Source: Nitrospirota bacterium | GTDB lineage: Bacteria; Nitrospirota; Thermodesulfovibrionia; Thermodesulfovibrionales; Dissulfurispiraceae | Direction: 5' to 3' | DNA length: 64,000 nucleotides | NCBI GenBank assembly: GCA_016936655.1 | Contig: JAFGXL010000015.1 | Location: 186,001-250,000 of the forward strand | Part shown: positions 9,531 to 18,460 of the stretch, in pieces | Position numbering within the stretch: the first letter of the stretch is position 1 | How the letters are laid out: each line of letters starts with the position of its first letter | Notes under the pieces: model-generated | Database searches by the model: none | Told to the model about the DNA's origin: nothing | Seen by the model: only the letters and a program-made list of their open reading frames with translations | Translations under genes and position numbers: made by a program

Positions 9531-9701
9531 ATGCCAAAGAAGATAACCAGATCACTGAAACTTACTTCAAGGTGTCCGCATCTTGTAAAGGGCTCCCTGT
9601 CTTACTGCAAGGCAAACAAAACACCATACAACCCCAGCCATTTTCAGCTCAAAGAGTATTGCGCTGCAAAATCACACCAGAAATGCCCTTTTTACGGATA
9701 A
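9531..9701 (+). CDS. 56-residue Cys-rich small protein
   Basis: The ORF starts at ATG 9531 after TTGAGGGACTCAAC, an acceptable ribosome site. The protein is basic, with four cysteines in the spacing CPHL-x7-YC-x17-YC-x7-CPFY, and it ends directly after the last CPFYG. The regular CP..C..C..CP layout suggests a small metal- or Fe-S-binding module. I recall similar CPxx/CPxY tails in proteins of sulfate reducers and Nitrospirota but cannot name a family. It is monocistronic between malQ and the PHO box. Confidence 0.55.
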   Translation: MPKKITRSLKLTSRCPHLVKGSLSYCKANKTPYNPSHFQLKEYCAAKSHQKCPFYG

Positions 9702-9718
9702 GCTTTTCTAGATTACTG

Positions 9719-9750
9719 CTGTTTACATTTGTAACATTCTTGTAACTTTC
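9719..9750 (+). promoter_or_regulatory. PHO box upstream of pstS
   Basis: Three near-tandem units lie at 9719-9728 (CTGTTTACAT), 9729-9739 (TTGTAACATTC) and 9740-9750 (TTGTAACTTTC). The 11-bp repeat of a 7-mer plus a 4-nt spacer is the architecture of PhoB/PhoP boxes, where adjacent monomers bind one helical turn apart. It lies 100 bp before pstS and explains phosphate-starvation control of the pst operon. No PhoB or PhoR gene is in the window. Confidence 0.65.
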
Positions 9751-9794
9751 AGTTCATTGCCCAGAAACCTCCATCTTTTATTCTATTCAAAGAA

Positions 9795-9816
9795 GCTCCA
9801 TAATTTTTTATGGGGC
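9795..9816 (+). other. hairpin in the pstS leader
   Basis: GCTCCATAA (9795-9803) pairs with TTATGGGGC (9808-9816), one G-T wobble, around a T-only loop, 35 nt before the pstS start. There is no downstream T-run, so it may stabilise the mRNA rather than terminate it. Confidence 0.35.
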
Positions 9817-9850
9817 GCTGAAAAAACAGCACAATAAATTTGGAGGTATT

Positions 9851-10864
9851 ATGACAAGATTAAAAATATTAGCAGCACTGATCAGCTGCCTGATTTTTTA
9901 CGCAGTTCCATCTGCTGCATCAGAAAATCTTAACGGCGCAGGCGCATCATTCCCTGCCCCTGTGTATCAATCATGGGCTTATGACTACAACAAGGCAACT
10001 GGCATAAGGATCAACTACCAGTCAATAGGTTCCGGCGGAGGCCAGAGACAGATAGTTAACAGGACTGTGGACTTTGGCGCATCTGATGACCCGCTCAAGC
10101 CTGAGCAGCTCAAAAAGGATAATCTGATTCAGTTTCCTGCTGTAATCGGCGGAGTTGTTGCAGTAGTAAACATAGCAGGAGTTAAAGAGGGTGAACTCAG
10201 GCTCGATGCTGACACTCTATCAAAAATATTTCTCGGTGAGATCAAGACCTGGGATGACAGCAGGATAAAAACCCTTAACCCAAAAACTGCTCTGCCGGCA
10301 AAACCTATAACAGTTGTTCACAGATCTGACGGATCAGGCACAACCGCGATATTCACAAACTACCTGACCTCTGTAAGCGCAGACTGGAAATCAAAAGTCG
10401 GAGAAGGAAAGGCTGTGAAGTGGCCTGTCGGAATCGGCGGCAAGGGCAACGAAGGTGTTGCGAATTATGTTAGACAGACACCCAACTCTATCGGATATGT
10501 AGAATTCGCCTACGCAAAGCAGAACAAACTCGCGTTTACACAGCTGAAAAACAGGGCAGGCAGCTTTGTTAACCCCGGATTCGACTCATTCGAAGATGCT
10601 GCTGACACCGGAGACTTTGACCCTAAAAAGGATTTTTACACATGGCTGAACAACACTCCCGGCAAAAACTCCTGGCCCATAGCAGGCGCAACATTCATTC
10701 TCCTTGCAAAAGACAAGACAGCTCAGAGCGCAAAGGCTGCAAAATTCTTTGAGTGGGCGTTCAAAAATGGTGATGCAAAGGCAAAAGAGCTTGTGTATGT
10801 ACCGCTGCCAAAGAGCCTTAAGGATAAGATCAGATTATACTGGAAGCTGAACAGCATTCAATAA
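9851..10864 (+). CDS. pstS: periplasmic phosphate-binding protein PstS
   Basis: 337 residues with a signal peptide (residues 1-23, VPSAASE). The mature protein starts NLNGAGASFPAPVYQSW and contains YQSIGSGGGQRQIVNRTVDFGASDDPL and VVHRSDGSGTTAIFTNYL, the conserved phosphate-cradle loops of PstS. It delivers inorganic phosphate to PstCA in the inner membrane. TTTGGAGGTATT gives a strong ribosome site. First gene of the pstSCAB-phoU operon, downstream of a PHO box. Confidence 0.95.
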   Translation: MTRLKILAALISCLIFYAVPSAASENLNGAGASFPAPVYQSWAYDYNKATGIRINYQSIGSGGGQRQIVNRTVDFGASDDPLKPEQLKKDNLIQFPAVIGGVVAVVNIAGVKEGELRLDADTLSKIFLGEIKTWDDSRIKTLNPKTALPAKPITVVHRSDGSGTTAIFTNYLTSVSADWKSKVGEGKAVKWPVGIGGKGNEGVANYVRQTPNSIGYVEFAYAKQNKLAFTQLKNRAGSFVNPGFDSFEDAADTGDFDPKKDFYTWLNNTPGKNSWPIAGATFILLAKDKTAQSAKAAKFFEWAFKNGDAKAKELVYVPLPKSLKDKIRLYWKLNSIQ

Positions 10865-10888
10865 TCATAGGGATAATCTACTGATCTT

Positions 10889-11821
10889 ATGAAAAGAAAG
10901 AACCCTTTTGATCTCTCATTCTCCCTGCTCACAGCAGCAGCATCAGCAACTGTGCTGCTGCTCATGGCAGGGATATTCATTATCCTTGTTAAAGAGTCTT
11001 CCCTCTCGATAGAAAAGTTCGGCATATACAAATTCATAACAACAGTTGACTGGGATCCTGTAAAAGAGATCTTTGGAGCTGCAACCTCGATATACGGAAC
11101 ATTTGTCACAACACTTATCGCCATGCTTATTGCCATACCAACAGCAATAGGCATCGCAATTTTTGTTACAGAAGCAGCGCCGAACTTTCTGAAAGGCCCC
11201 ATTGGTTCTGCAATCGAGCTGCTTGCAGCGATACCGAGCATTATATACGGCATGTGGGGACTCTTCACTCTGGCCCCGCTCATGTCCAGGTATATTGAAC
11301 CATCCCTCCAGAAGGCATTTGGAGATGTACCTGTGTTGAACATACTCTTTCAGGGTACACCGATGGGCATAGACATACTCACAGCCAGCCTGATACTAAG
11401 CATTATGATCATACCTTTTACAGCGAGCATATCAAGGGATTCATTTAACCTTACACCTGCTGTTGTAAAAGAGTCTGCTTATGCCATGGGCGCAACAAAG
11501 TGGGAAGTTATAAAGAACATTGTGCTGCCATACTCCAAACTCGGAGTTTTCGGCGGTATAGCCCTTTCTCTCGGTAGGGCGCTCGGCGAGACCATGGCTG
11601 TCGCATTTGTGCTCGGCAACAAGCATCACATAACAGCTTCGCTTCTTGATCCAGCATCAACCATAACAGTGACGCTCGCAAACGAGTTCACAGAGGCTGA
11701 TACAGACCTCTACCTGTCATCTCTCTTTTATCTGGCGCTTGTGCTCTTCATACTAAGTTTTGTAGTACTCGCTGTTGCAAAGTTCTTCTTATTAAGAGCT
11801 GAAAGAAGGTATTCACGATGA
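10889..11821 (+). CDS. pstC: phosphate ABC transporter permease PstC
   Basis: 310 residues with about six membrane helices and the permease EAA loop near ESAYAMGATKWEVIKNIVLPYSKLGVFGGIALSLGRALGETMAV, where the ATPase docks. AAIPSIIYGMWGLFTLAP is typical of PstC. It forms the membrane channel with PstA. It begins 24 nt after pstS and overlaps pstA by the ATGA of its stop. Confidence 0.95.
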   Translation: MKRKNPFDLSFSLLTAAASATVLLLMAGIFIILVKESSLSIEKFGIYKFITTVDWDPVKEIFGAATSIYGTFVTTLIAMLIAIPTAIGIAIFVTEAAPNFLKGPIGSAIELLAAIPSIIYGMWGLFTLAPLMSRYIEPSLQKAFGDVPVLNILFQGTPMGIDILTASLILSIMIIPFTASISRDSFNLTPAVVKESAYAMGATKWEVIKNIVLPYSKLGVFGGIALSLGRALGETMAVAFVLGNKHHITASLLDPASTITVTLANEFTEADTDLYLSSLFYLALVLFILSFVVLAVAKFFLLRAERRYSR

Positions 11822-12660
11822 ACATACAGAAAAGAAGAAAGATCGAGAGCTTTCTCGCGCTATCCTTCAGCACTGCGGCTGCTCTGTTTGGGCTTTTCTG
11901 GCTTATATTCATACTTTCTGATGTTGTAATTCATGGCGCTGCAGCCCTGAATCTAGACCTATTCACTAAAGACCCTGTGCCTCCCGGTGCCGAAGGCGGA
12001 GGATTAAGAAACGCCTTTGTCGGTCAGCTATTGATAACCTTTTTTGCAACACTGATAGGCGTGCCTGTAGGAGTGCTCGGAGGCACATTCATAGCAGAGT
12101 ACGCAAGGGGTACAAAATTTGCGCGCATCATAAGCATACTTTCGGACATCATGGTGAGCGTGCCATCAATCGTTATCGGCACATTCATATATGCAGTGCT
12201 CGTAAAGCCGACAGGACAGTTCAGTGGATGGGCCGGCGCTATTGCACTCGCTGTAATAATGATACCCGTTGTGCTGCGAACCACAGAAGATATGCTATCT
12301 CTTGTACCATGGACTTTAAGAGAGGCTGCTTTTGCGCTGGGCGCGCCTTACTACAAAGTGATAGTGCAGGTAGTCTACAGGGGAGCTGCAACAGGCATAC
12401 TAACAGGCATACTTTTATCTATGGCAAGGGTGGCGGGCGAGACAGCTCCGCTGCTCTTCACCTCATTTAACAATGCCTTCTTCTCTACGAACATGAACCA
12501 GCCTGTTGCATCGCTCACAGTAACTATTTTCAATTACGCAATGGGCCCTTACGAAACATGGCACCAGCAGGCATGGGCTGCATCATTCGTCATTACAATC
12601 TTTATTCTGATAATCACAATACTAGGGAGGCTCCTTATAAAGTGGAGGTACAAAAAGTGA
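11818..12660 (+). CDS. pstA: phosphate ABC transporter permease PstA
   Basis: 280 residues with six predicted helices. Conserved PstA segments include [20 protein letters not shown] and the EAA loop [48 protein letters not shown]. The ATG overlaps the pstC stop (ATGA). The stop codon in turn overlaps the pstB GTG, so the membrane and ATPase subunits are tightly coupled. Confidence 0.95.
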   Translation: MNIQKRRKIESFLALSFSTAAALFGLFWLIFILSDVVIHGAAALNLDLFTKDPVPPGAEGGGLRNAFVGQLLITFFATLIGVPVGVLGGTFIAEYARGTKFARIISILSDIMVSVPSIVIGTFIYAVLVKPTGQFSGWAGAIALAVIMIPVVLRTTEDMLSLVPWTLREAAFALGAPYYKVIVQVVYRGAATGILTGILLSMARVAGETAPLLFTSFNNAFFSTNMNQPVASLTVTIFNYAMGPYETWHQQAWAASFVITIFILIITILGRLLIKWRYKK

Positions 12661-13421
12661 CAACAACCATAGAACTGGAGGTTAAGGGACTCAACTTTTA
12701 CTATTCAGGCAAAACACAGGCTCTGAAGAATATCAACCTGCCGATATACAGCAGACAGGTAACAGCTCTTATCGGGCCTTCAGGCTGCGGAAAGACAACA
12801 CTGCTAAGGTGCTTTAACAGAATGCATGACCTCTACCCGGGCAATATGTATGAAGGAGAGATACTGCATGAAGGCAGAAACATACTCTCAAATGAAAACG
12901 ACCTGATACGGCTGCGCAGCAGAATAGGCATGGTTTTTCAAAAACCGACTCCTTTCCCGATGACAATATTCGACAATATAGCTTACGGGCTTAAACTTAA
13001 AGGTATAAAAAAGAGAGCTGAACTTGCTGAGCGTGTTGAAAAAGCCCTAAAGCATGCCGCACTCTGGAACGAGGCAAAAGACAAACTCAACGCAAGCGCC
13101 TACGACCTGTCAGGCGGTCAGCAGCAGAGGCTGGTTATAGCCCGCGCACTTGCTGTAGAGCCCGATGTGCTGCTCTTTGATGAACCCACATCTGCTCTTG
13201 ATCCGATATCAACCGGAAAAATTGAAGAGCTCATAATGCATCTTAAAAACGAAGTTACTATAATTATAGTGACACACAATATGCAGCAGGCAGCAAGAAT
13301 ATCTGATATGACAGGGTTTATGATGCTTGGTGATCTTGTCGAATTCGATCATACACAAAAGATATTTACTGCACCTTCAGAAAAACTTACAGAAGACTAT
13401 ATTACAGGGAGGTTCGGATAA
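12657..13421 (+). CDS. pstB: phosphate ABC transporter ATPase PstB
   Basis: 254 residues from the GTG at 12657, chosen because GGAGG at 12644-12648 sits 8 nt upstream and the length matches PstB (about 250-260). Upstream in-frame codons read through pstA and are unlikely to be used. Walker A GPSGCGKT (residues 40-47), Q-loop [15 protein letters not shown], signature LSGGQQQR and Walker [14 protein letters not shown] are all present. It powers PstCA and, with PhoU, reports phosphate status. phoU starts on the last base of its stop codon. Confidence 0.95.
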   Translation: MTTTIELEVKGLNFYYSGKTQALKNINLPIYSRQVTALIGPSGCGKTTLLRCFNRMHDLYPGNMYEGEILHEGRNILSNENDLIRLRSRIGMVFQKPTPFPMTIFDNIAYGLKLKGIKKRAELAERVEKALKHAALWNEAKDKLNASAYDLSGGQQQRLVIARALAVEPDVLLFDEPTSALDPISTGKIEELIMHLKNEVTIIIVTHNMQQAARISDMTGFMMLGDLVEFDHTQKIFTAPSEKLTEDYITGRFG

Positions 13422-14098
13422 TGACCGTGTTTGATGACGAGCTCTCTGAGCTCAAAGACAGAATACTAAAAATGGGGCTGCTCGTGGGCAGCAATGTAAA
13501 GGATGCAGTACAAGCACTTGTTGAGCGTGATGACGAGCTTGCGCACAAGGTTATTAAACTGGATCATACTGTCAACACATACGATGTTGAGATTGATGAA
13601 GAATCCATAAAGCTTATAGCTCTGCGCCAGCCCAAGGCTACAGACCTGCGTTTTCTAACCACAGCGATGAAAATAACAACAGATCTTGAACGCATGGGGG
13701 ACTTTGCTGTAAATATTGCTGAAAAAGCTATTGAACTTAACAAAGAGCCTCTGCTAAAGCCATACATTGACATACCACGTATGAGCCAGATAGCACAAGA
13801 AATGATTAAGGGCGCACTTGAGGCATTTGTAAAAAGGGACAAAAATCTTGCAATGAATGTGATAGAGAGAGATGATGAGGTGGACAACCTTAAGCATCAG
13901 GTACAGAGAGAGCTGCTCTTTCTGATGATGGAAAATCCTACTACAGCATCAAGGGCTATGAAGGTGAGCTTTATTGCTCAGTATCTTGAACGCATAGCTG
14001 ACCACACAACAAACATATGTGAGATGGTCATCTACCTTGTCGACGGCAGACTGATAAGGCATATGGCAAAACATGAAGAAGAGCCTGCTCAAGGTTAA
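13421..14098 (+). CDS. phoU: phosphate transport system regulator PhoU
   Basis: 225 residues forming two three-helix PhoU repeats (about 1-110 and 115-215). The E/D-rich metal-site motifs typical of the family are visible (ERMGDFAVNIAEKA and LERIADHTTNICEMVIYL). PhoU binds PstB and the phosphate sensor kinase, damping uptake and the Pho response when phosphate is plentiful. It is the last gene of the operon, followed by a strong hairpin. Confidence 0.95.
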   Translation: MTVFDDELSELKDRILKMGLLVGSNVKDAVQALVERDDELAHKVIKLDHTVNTYDVEIDEESIKLIALRQPKATDLRFLTTAMKITTDLERMGDFAVNIAEKAIELNKEPLLKPYIDIPRMSQIAQEMIKGALEAFVKRDKNLAMNVIERDDEVDNLKHQVQRELLFLMMENPTTASRAMKVSFIAQYLERIADHTTNICEMVIYLVDGRLIRHMAKHEEEPAQG

Positions 14099-14103
14099 GC
14101 CTA

Positions 14104-14133
14104 AAACATGCCTGACGACGTTCAGGCATGTTT
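14104..14133. terminator. bidirectional terminator between phoU and the hybrid kinase
   Basis: A perfect 12-bp stem (14104-14115 with 14122-14133) around a 6-nt loop, with A-rich 5' and T-rich 3' flanks. It lies between the convergent phoU and kinase genes, so it can stop transcription from both sides. Confidence 0.8.
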
Positions 14134-14136
14134 ATT

Positions 14137-17100
14137 CTAGTTAAGCACTTCGCGCACCTTAGCAGCCAGCTCTCTCACAGAAAATGGCTTCTGCACAAAG
14201 TTGACACCCTCATCAAGTATGCCATGCTGAGCTATTACATCAGCTGTATATCCTGACATGAACAGCTGTTTTAAGTTTGGATAAAGCCCGAGCATCCTTG
14301 CTGCAAGATCCTTTCCATTCATCTCGGGCATGATAACATCAGTTATCAGCAGATCAATTTTACCTGAATGCTCTGCTGCGATCTTCATGGCATCGTTGGG
14401 CCTGTTTGCTGTCAGCACCTTATATCCAAGAGTCTCAAGCATCACCTTTGCCATCACAAGTATTGAGGGTTCATCCTCAACAATCAGTACAATCTCTCCC
14501 TTGCCATGCTGGGGCTCAAGTTCTGATGATGCAACAGACTCAGCATCATCTTCAGCATTTTTCGCAAAGAATATTTTTATTGTTGTGCCGTGGTTGAGCT
14601 CACTGTATATTTTTATGAATCCTCTATTCTGCTGCACTATCCCATAAACAGTTGCAAGTCCCAGACCGGTGCCCTTACCAACATCCTTTGTTGTGAAAAA
14701 TGGCTCAAACGCGCTCTTGAGAGTCTCTTTATCCATACCGCAGCCAGTATCACTCACAACTAGCTGGACATACTCTCCAGGGATAAAATCTGCATTTAGT
14801 GAGCAGAACTCGTCATCAAATACAACATTGCCGGTCTCTATGATAACCTTCCCAACACCAGAAATAGCATCGCGTGAATTTACACATAGATTTGCAAGAA
14901 TCTGTTCCACTTGTGCTGGGTTTATTTTAACCTTATTTAAATCAACGCCAGGAAGCCATGAAAGCTCTATATCTTCACCAATCAGCCTCTGAAGCATCTT
15001 CAGCATACCCTCTATAGTCTTGTTCAGGTCAATAACCTTTGGCGATATTATCTGTTTTCTGGCAAAAGCAAGCAGCTGTTTTGTCAGATCAGCTGATCTA
15101 TTTGCTGTCTTGTGTATCTCCTGAAGAGCAGTACGCAGAGGATTATCTGGCGCCATCTTTGAAAGCGCTATCTCTGAATAACCGATTATCACACCTAGCA
15201 TATTGTTGAAGTCATGCGCAACGCCGCCTGCAAGCCTGCCCACAGACTCCATCTTCTGCGCCTGCATCAGCTGATTTTCAAGGGCCTTGCGCTGGGTAAT
15301 GTCGCGCACAAACACCAGCGCTCCTTTTTTACCTTTATATACTATCGGATGAGCTGATGTCTCCACCCATACCTCGCTGCCATCAAGACGCAGATAGATC
15401 TGTTCAATGGATTTTGTTACAGGTTTTCTGTCTTCATTAAGCATTTTTATTCTTGCTTTCACAAGCTCATGAAAGTCCGGATGGAACCTGTCAAAAACAG
15501 ATTTGCCTATAATTTGTGAAGCGTCTTCAGCTCCAAAAAGTTTGAGGGCCTCTTCATTAACATATGCAAACTTTCTGTCAGTCTGTATAAATATCGCATC
15601 AGGAGCACCAACGACTATGGCTCTGAAGCGTTCTTCGCTCTCCTTAATTGACGCATCCATTTTTTTACGTTCATTTATATCCTGATGTATACCCATAGCT
15701 AGCAAGGGGCTGCCGAATTGATCAAAATCTATAACCCTTCCTGCATCCATAAACCATTTCCAGACTCCATCCTTTGTGCGCATACGAATCTCATGCTCAA
15801 AACTTGTCAGCCTGCCTTCTCTCATTTCTTTCATTATCTCAGCCAGCTTCGGCTTGTCATCTGGATGAAGCAGTTCAGTAAATGATGTTGCCTCAGGCTT
15901 TATCTCTTTTGGATTAAACCCAAGCATGCGGATCCAAAGGTCATTATATTCAGTCCTGCCCGTACCAATATCCCAAACCCATGTGCCAAGATTTGCTGCT
16001 TCTAAAATTGTCTCTAGCTTCTTTTTCTGATCCAGAATCTCTTTCTCAGCCTTTCGCTCTGCTGTCTGATCGCGAAATACAAGCACAACCCCTGTTATCG
16101 CTCCCTCATCATTTTTTATAGGAGCTCCGCTGTCAGCTATCGGCCTCTCAACGCCATCTTTTGATATTAAAAGCGTATGGTTGGCAAGACCAACAACAGT
16201 ACCCTCACGAAGCACTCTCGCAACAGGATTTTCAACCTGATGTCTTGTATACTCATTTATGATTTTAAATACCAGCTCAAGCGGCCTGCCTTTTGCTTCT
16301 TCATTGCTCCATCCTGTCAGCTCCTCAGCTACAGGGTTAAGCAGTTCAACCCTGCCCTGGGCATCTGTAGCTATAACAGCATCTCCTATTGATTTTAGGG
16401 TTATGCTCTGCCTCTCTATGCTCTGCCTGAGAGCTGATTCTGACTTGTATCTTGCCCTGAAGTTATTCTTCTCCTCGCGCTTGATTATGAACATGCCAAG
16501 AGCAACAAGCATACCTGCCACAGATGCTATCAGTCCGAGAATCAGCATAGCGTGAAACCGCCATCCAGCAAATATCTCTGACTTATCCTGCTTTGACACT
16601 ACAAACCAGTTTGACCCCTCAACAGGCAGTATTGCTGAAATAACATTAACGCCGCGATAGTCTCTGCCCTCAAAAACCCCCTGTTTCCCCATTACAGCGA
16701 TAACAGATGGAGTGTCTGTTTTTGTAAGCGGTATCCTGAGCTTTAAGGCAGTATCATGCCTATAACGCAGATCACTTAGGTAGAGGACATGTTCTCCATC
16801 TTTTCTGACCAATACCGTTTCAAGACTTAGTTCGCCTGCAACACTTTTGTCAATTAAAGGATAGAGGTGCTGAGCAGCGCTGCTGATAAAAATAAGAGCT
16901 CCTGCTTTTTGCTTTTCTTTACCCATAGTTGAAAAAATAGGAACTATTGTTGATATATGTGGTTCCTGAAAATCTGGACATATATGCAGATCTGTGAGCA
17001 TAGCAGCATTCTTTTCAAATGCAGAAGATACCACTTTTGCATACGCCTGCGCGTTATTAACTCTACCTGTCAGACTCAGCTGAACATTGCCTTTGGCATC

Positions 17101-17433
17101 TATCAGAAGCACATCAGAATAGCCCGAATATCTCTGAAGGCTGGCAAATCTTGTTAGTATGAATCTTTTATCTTGATCGCTTCTGTTTATCAAGAAGCTG
17201 CTGAGCCCAGACATAAAAAAGGGGCTCTCCTGAATAACAAATGCCTCTGAAAGACGCTGGTCACGCCAGTATGCTATCTGATCTGCTTTGAGTTTTGCTA
17301 TAAACATGAGGCGTTCCTGCGCCTCTGTTTTGTAGTGATGTTCCTGGGATTTGTATATCCATACCCCTGCTGAAATAAAAAGCAGAGAAAGGATAATTAC
17401 AATGATTTTACTTCTGAGCGTTAACAGGCTCAT
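14137..17433 (-). CDS. hybrid sensor histidine kinase (sensor domain, 3 PAS, HisKA, HATPase, receiver)
   Basis: 1098 residues. TM1 is about 7-27, then an extracytoplasmic Cache-like sensor (30-290), TM2 (about 292-316) and three PAS domains (about 340-455, 475-590 and 600-720, each followed by an ER/QRK linker). The HisKA box has phospho-acceptor His740 (GGVAHDFNNMLGVIIGYSE). The HATPase_c N, G1 and G2 boxes follow (DTGCGMD, GKGTGLGLATVYG). A C-terminal receiver carries Asp1032 in LLITDVIMPEMNG. It is a membrane-bound phosphorelay kinase; the signal is unknown. It converges on phoU, but nothing shows it to be PhoR. It may be co-transcribed with the two small genes upstream (18282-17506). Confidence 0.9.
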   Translation of the reverse strand: MSLLTLRSKIIVIILSLLFISAGVWIYKSQEHHYKTEAQERLMFIAKLKADQIAYWRDQRLSEAFVIQESPFFMSGLSSFLINRSDQDKRFILTRFASLQRYSGYSDVLLIDAKGNVQLSLTGRVNNAQAYAKVVSSAFEKNAAMLTDLHICPDFQEPHISTIVPIFSTMGKEKQKAGALIFISSAAQHLYPLIDKSVAGELSLETVLVRKDGEHVLYLSDLRYRHDTALKLRIPLTKTDTPSVIAVMGKQGVFEGRDYRGVNVISAILPVEGSNWFVVSKQDKSEIFAGWRFHAMLILGLIASVAGMLVALGMFIIKREEKNNFRARYKSESALRQSIERQSITLKSIGDAVIATDAQGRVELLNPVAEELTGWSNEEAKGRPLELVFKIINEYTRHQVENPVARVLREGTVVGLANHTLLISKDGVERPIADSGAPIKNDEGAITGVVLVFRDQTAERKAEKEILDQKKKLETILEAANLGTWVWDIGTGRTEYNDLWIRMLGFNPKEIKPEATSFTELLHPDDKPKLAEIMKEMREGRLTSFEHEIRMRTKDGVWKWFMDAGRVIDFDQFGSPLLAMGIHQDINERKKMDASIKESEERFRAIVVGAPDAIFIQTDRKFAYVNEEALKLFGAEDASQIIGKSVFDRFHPDFHELVKARIKMLNEDRKPVTKSIEQIYLRLDGSEVWVETSAHPIVYKGKKGALVFVRDITQRKALENQLMQAQKMESVGRLAGGVAHDFNNMLGVIIGYSEIALSKMAPDNPLRTALQEIHKTANRSADLTKQLLAFARKQIISPKVIDLNKTIEGMLKMLQRLIGEDIELSWLPGVDLNKVKINPAQVEQILANLCVNSRDAISGVGKVIIETGNVVFDDEFCSLNADFIPGEYVQLVVSDTGCGMDKETLKSAFEPFFTTKDVGKGTGLGLATVYGIVQQNRGFIKIYSELNHGTTIKIFFAKNAEDDAESVASSELEPQHGKGEIVLIVEDEPSILVMAKVMLETLGYKVLTANRPNDAMKIAAEHSGKIDLLITDVIMPEMNGKDLAARMLGLYPNLKQLFMSGYTADVIAQHGILDEGVNFVQKPFSVRELAAKVREVLN

Positions 17434-17505
17434 CTGAAGCCTCCCTCAAGCTTATAAACTATAAAGCCAAAATGTTAACTATTATCCAGAAAATAATTTT
17501 ATAGA

Positions 17506-17841
17506 TTATGGCATATTAATAACTATTTCATAACTGCCGACGCTCACCTTTTCCATAATGCCCATATCCCACAAAAGCTCAGTTGCCCGAACCTTTGATG
17601 TTTTGGGCACTATTAATATAAGCCTGCTTCCTGAGCATGCAAGCGATTTCCATTCCTCTGCTTTACGCTGCGTTATGCTGTTTTCTGTCTCGACCTCAAC
17701 AAGAGCCATCGTGAGGCCATGATTGGCGAGTGAAAGATCAGGAGACCCCTCTGGATGCAGAGAAATGCTGCTGTACTCTTTTGAGAGCTTCTGCTTCATA
17801 TGCTCAACTATAAGATCATGAACCAGTTTTTCCCTTTCCAA
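17506..17841 (-). CDS. conserved small protein, PD-(D/E)XK-like motif
   Basis: 111 residues from a TTG with AGGAGAG immediately upstream. The central stretch PDLSLANHGLTMALVEVETE, followed by KAEEWKSLACSG and LILIVPK, resembles the PD...E-x-E/K core of restriction-endonuclease-like folds. The canonical (D/E)XK lysine is replaced (VEVET), so the fold may be kept without nuclease activity. It sits 9 nt downstream of the SspB-like gene and upstream of the hybrid kinase on the same strand. No firm function can be given. Confidence 0.45.
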   Translation of the reverse strand: MEREKLVHDLIVEHMKQKLSKEYSSISLHPEGSPDLSLANHGLTMALVEVETENSITQRKAEEWKSLACSGSRLILIVPKTSKVRATELLWDMGIMEKVSVGSYEIVINMP

Positions 17842-17850
17842 CTCTCCTCC

Positions 17851-18282
17851 CTATATCTTCTCTTTTTTAGAAAAATCCACTTTCACAACACTAGACTTTT
17901 CACTGTCTGGAGACTTTTTTTGCAGATCTAAAGACTTATCTTTGAGCGATTCACTTTTCTGCTCATCTGAACCAGCAGCCAAAAACTGGGCATTGATATC
18001 AGGTGAATATACAGCCACTATGTGCTCTGCTGGTATAAAACATTTTTGCGGTGCAGTTCCAAATGCCAGAGTTGCTGTTATACCAAAGTCGTCCCACTGA
18101 AAGCTCATATTTGAATTAAAAACAAGAACAAGACCCTGCTTTTTCTCCTGATCACTAAAACCACGCTTGCCGATAATAACATCAGGCGAGTATCTGACAA
18201 CAATAAATACCCTGCCTGCCATTTCCATCATCTGATAAAAATTGTGCTTTTTCAAGCTGTTTAGATCTGTTTTTGTATGCAT
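17851..18282 (-). CDS. SspB-like protein (possible ClpXP adaptor)
   Basis: 143 residues. Residues about 15-100 match the small SspB-like fold: GRVFIVVRYSP, then LVLVFNSNMSFQWDDFGITATLAFGTAPQKCFIPAEHIVAVYSP. In known SspB this core binds ssrA-tagged substrates. Here it is followed by a charged, flexible tail ending VVKVDFSKKEKI, which could play the part of the ClpX-binding tail. The role in delivering tagged proteins to ClpXP is inference from the family. It is first in a minus-strand group, divergent from the SOD gene. Confidence 0.6.
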   Translation of the reverse strand: MHTKTDLNSLKKHNFYQMMEMAGRVFIVVRYSPDVIIGKRGFSDQEKKQGLVLVFNSNMSFQWDDFGITATLAFGTAPQKCFIPAEHIVAVYSPDINAQFLAAGSDEQKSESLKDKSLDLQKKSPDSEKSSVVKVDFSKKEKI

Positions 18283-18357
18283 AACAATATAATAGCACTT
18301 TAATGCAATTCATTTAAAAAAGTGCCATTATTAAATATATGTAAAATCAAAGCCCGG

Positions 18358-18386
18358 TTGACATACAGCTTAATTGTATTCATAAT
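18358..18386 (+). promoter_or_regulatory. promoter of the Tat-SOD gene
   Basis: TTGACA (18358-18363) and CATAAT (18381-18386) are separated by 17 bp, a near-consensus sigma-70 promoter giving a leader of about 70 nt. The leader contains the hairpin at 18421-18435. No clear Fur or PerR box is seen. Confidence 0.7.
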
Positions 18387-18420
18387 TAGATAAGATTTAT
18401 TTTAGAAGCAAGGCAAGCCT

Positions 18421-18435
18421 GTGCCATTATGGCAC
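18421..18435 (+). other. hairpin in the SOD leader, sharing a 10-mer with 18322-18331
   Basis: GTGCCAT-T-ATGGCAC is a 7-bp palindrome with a single central base. The same GTGCCATTAT occurs as a direct repeat at 18322-18331, near the start of the divergent SspB-like gene. The pair could be an operator serving both genes, or chance. Confidence 0.35.
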
Positions 18436-18460
18436 TCGAAAAACATTTTTTGGAGGAGTT

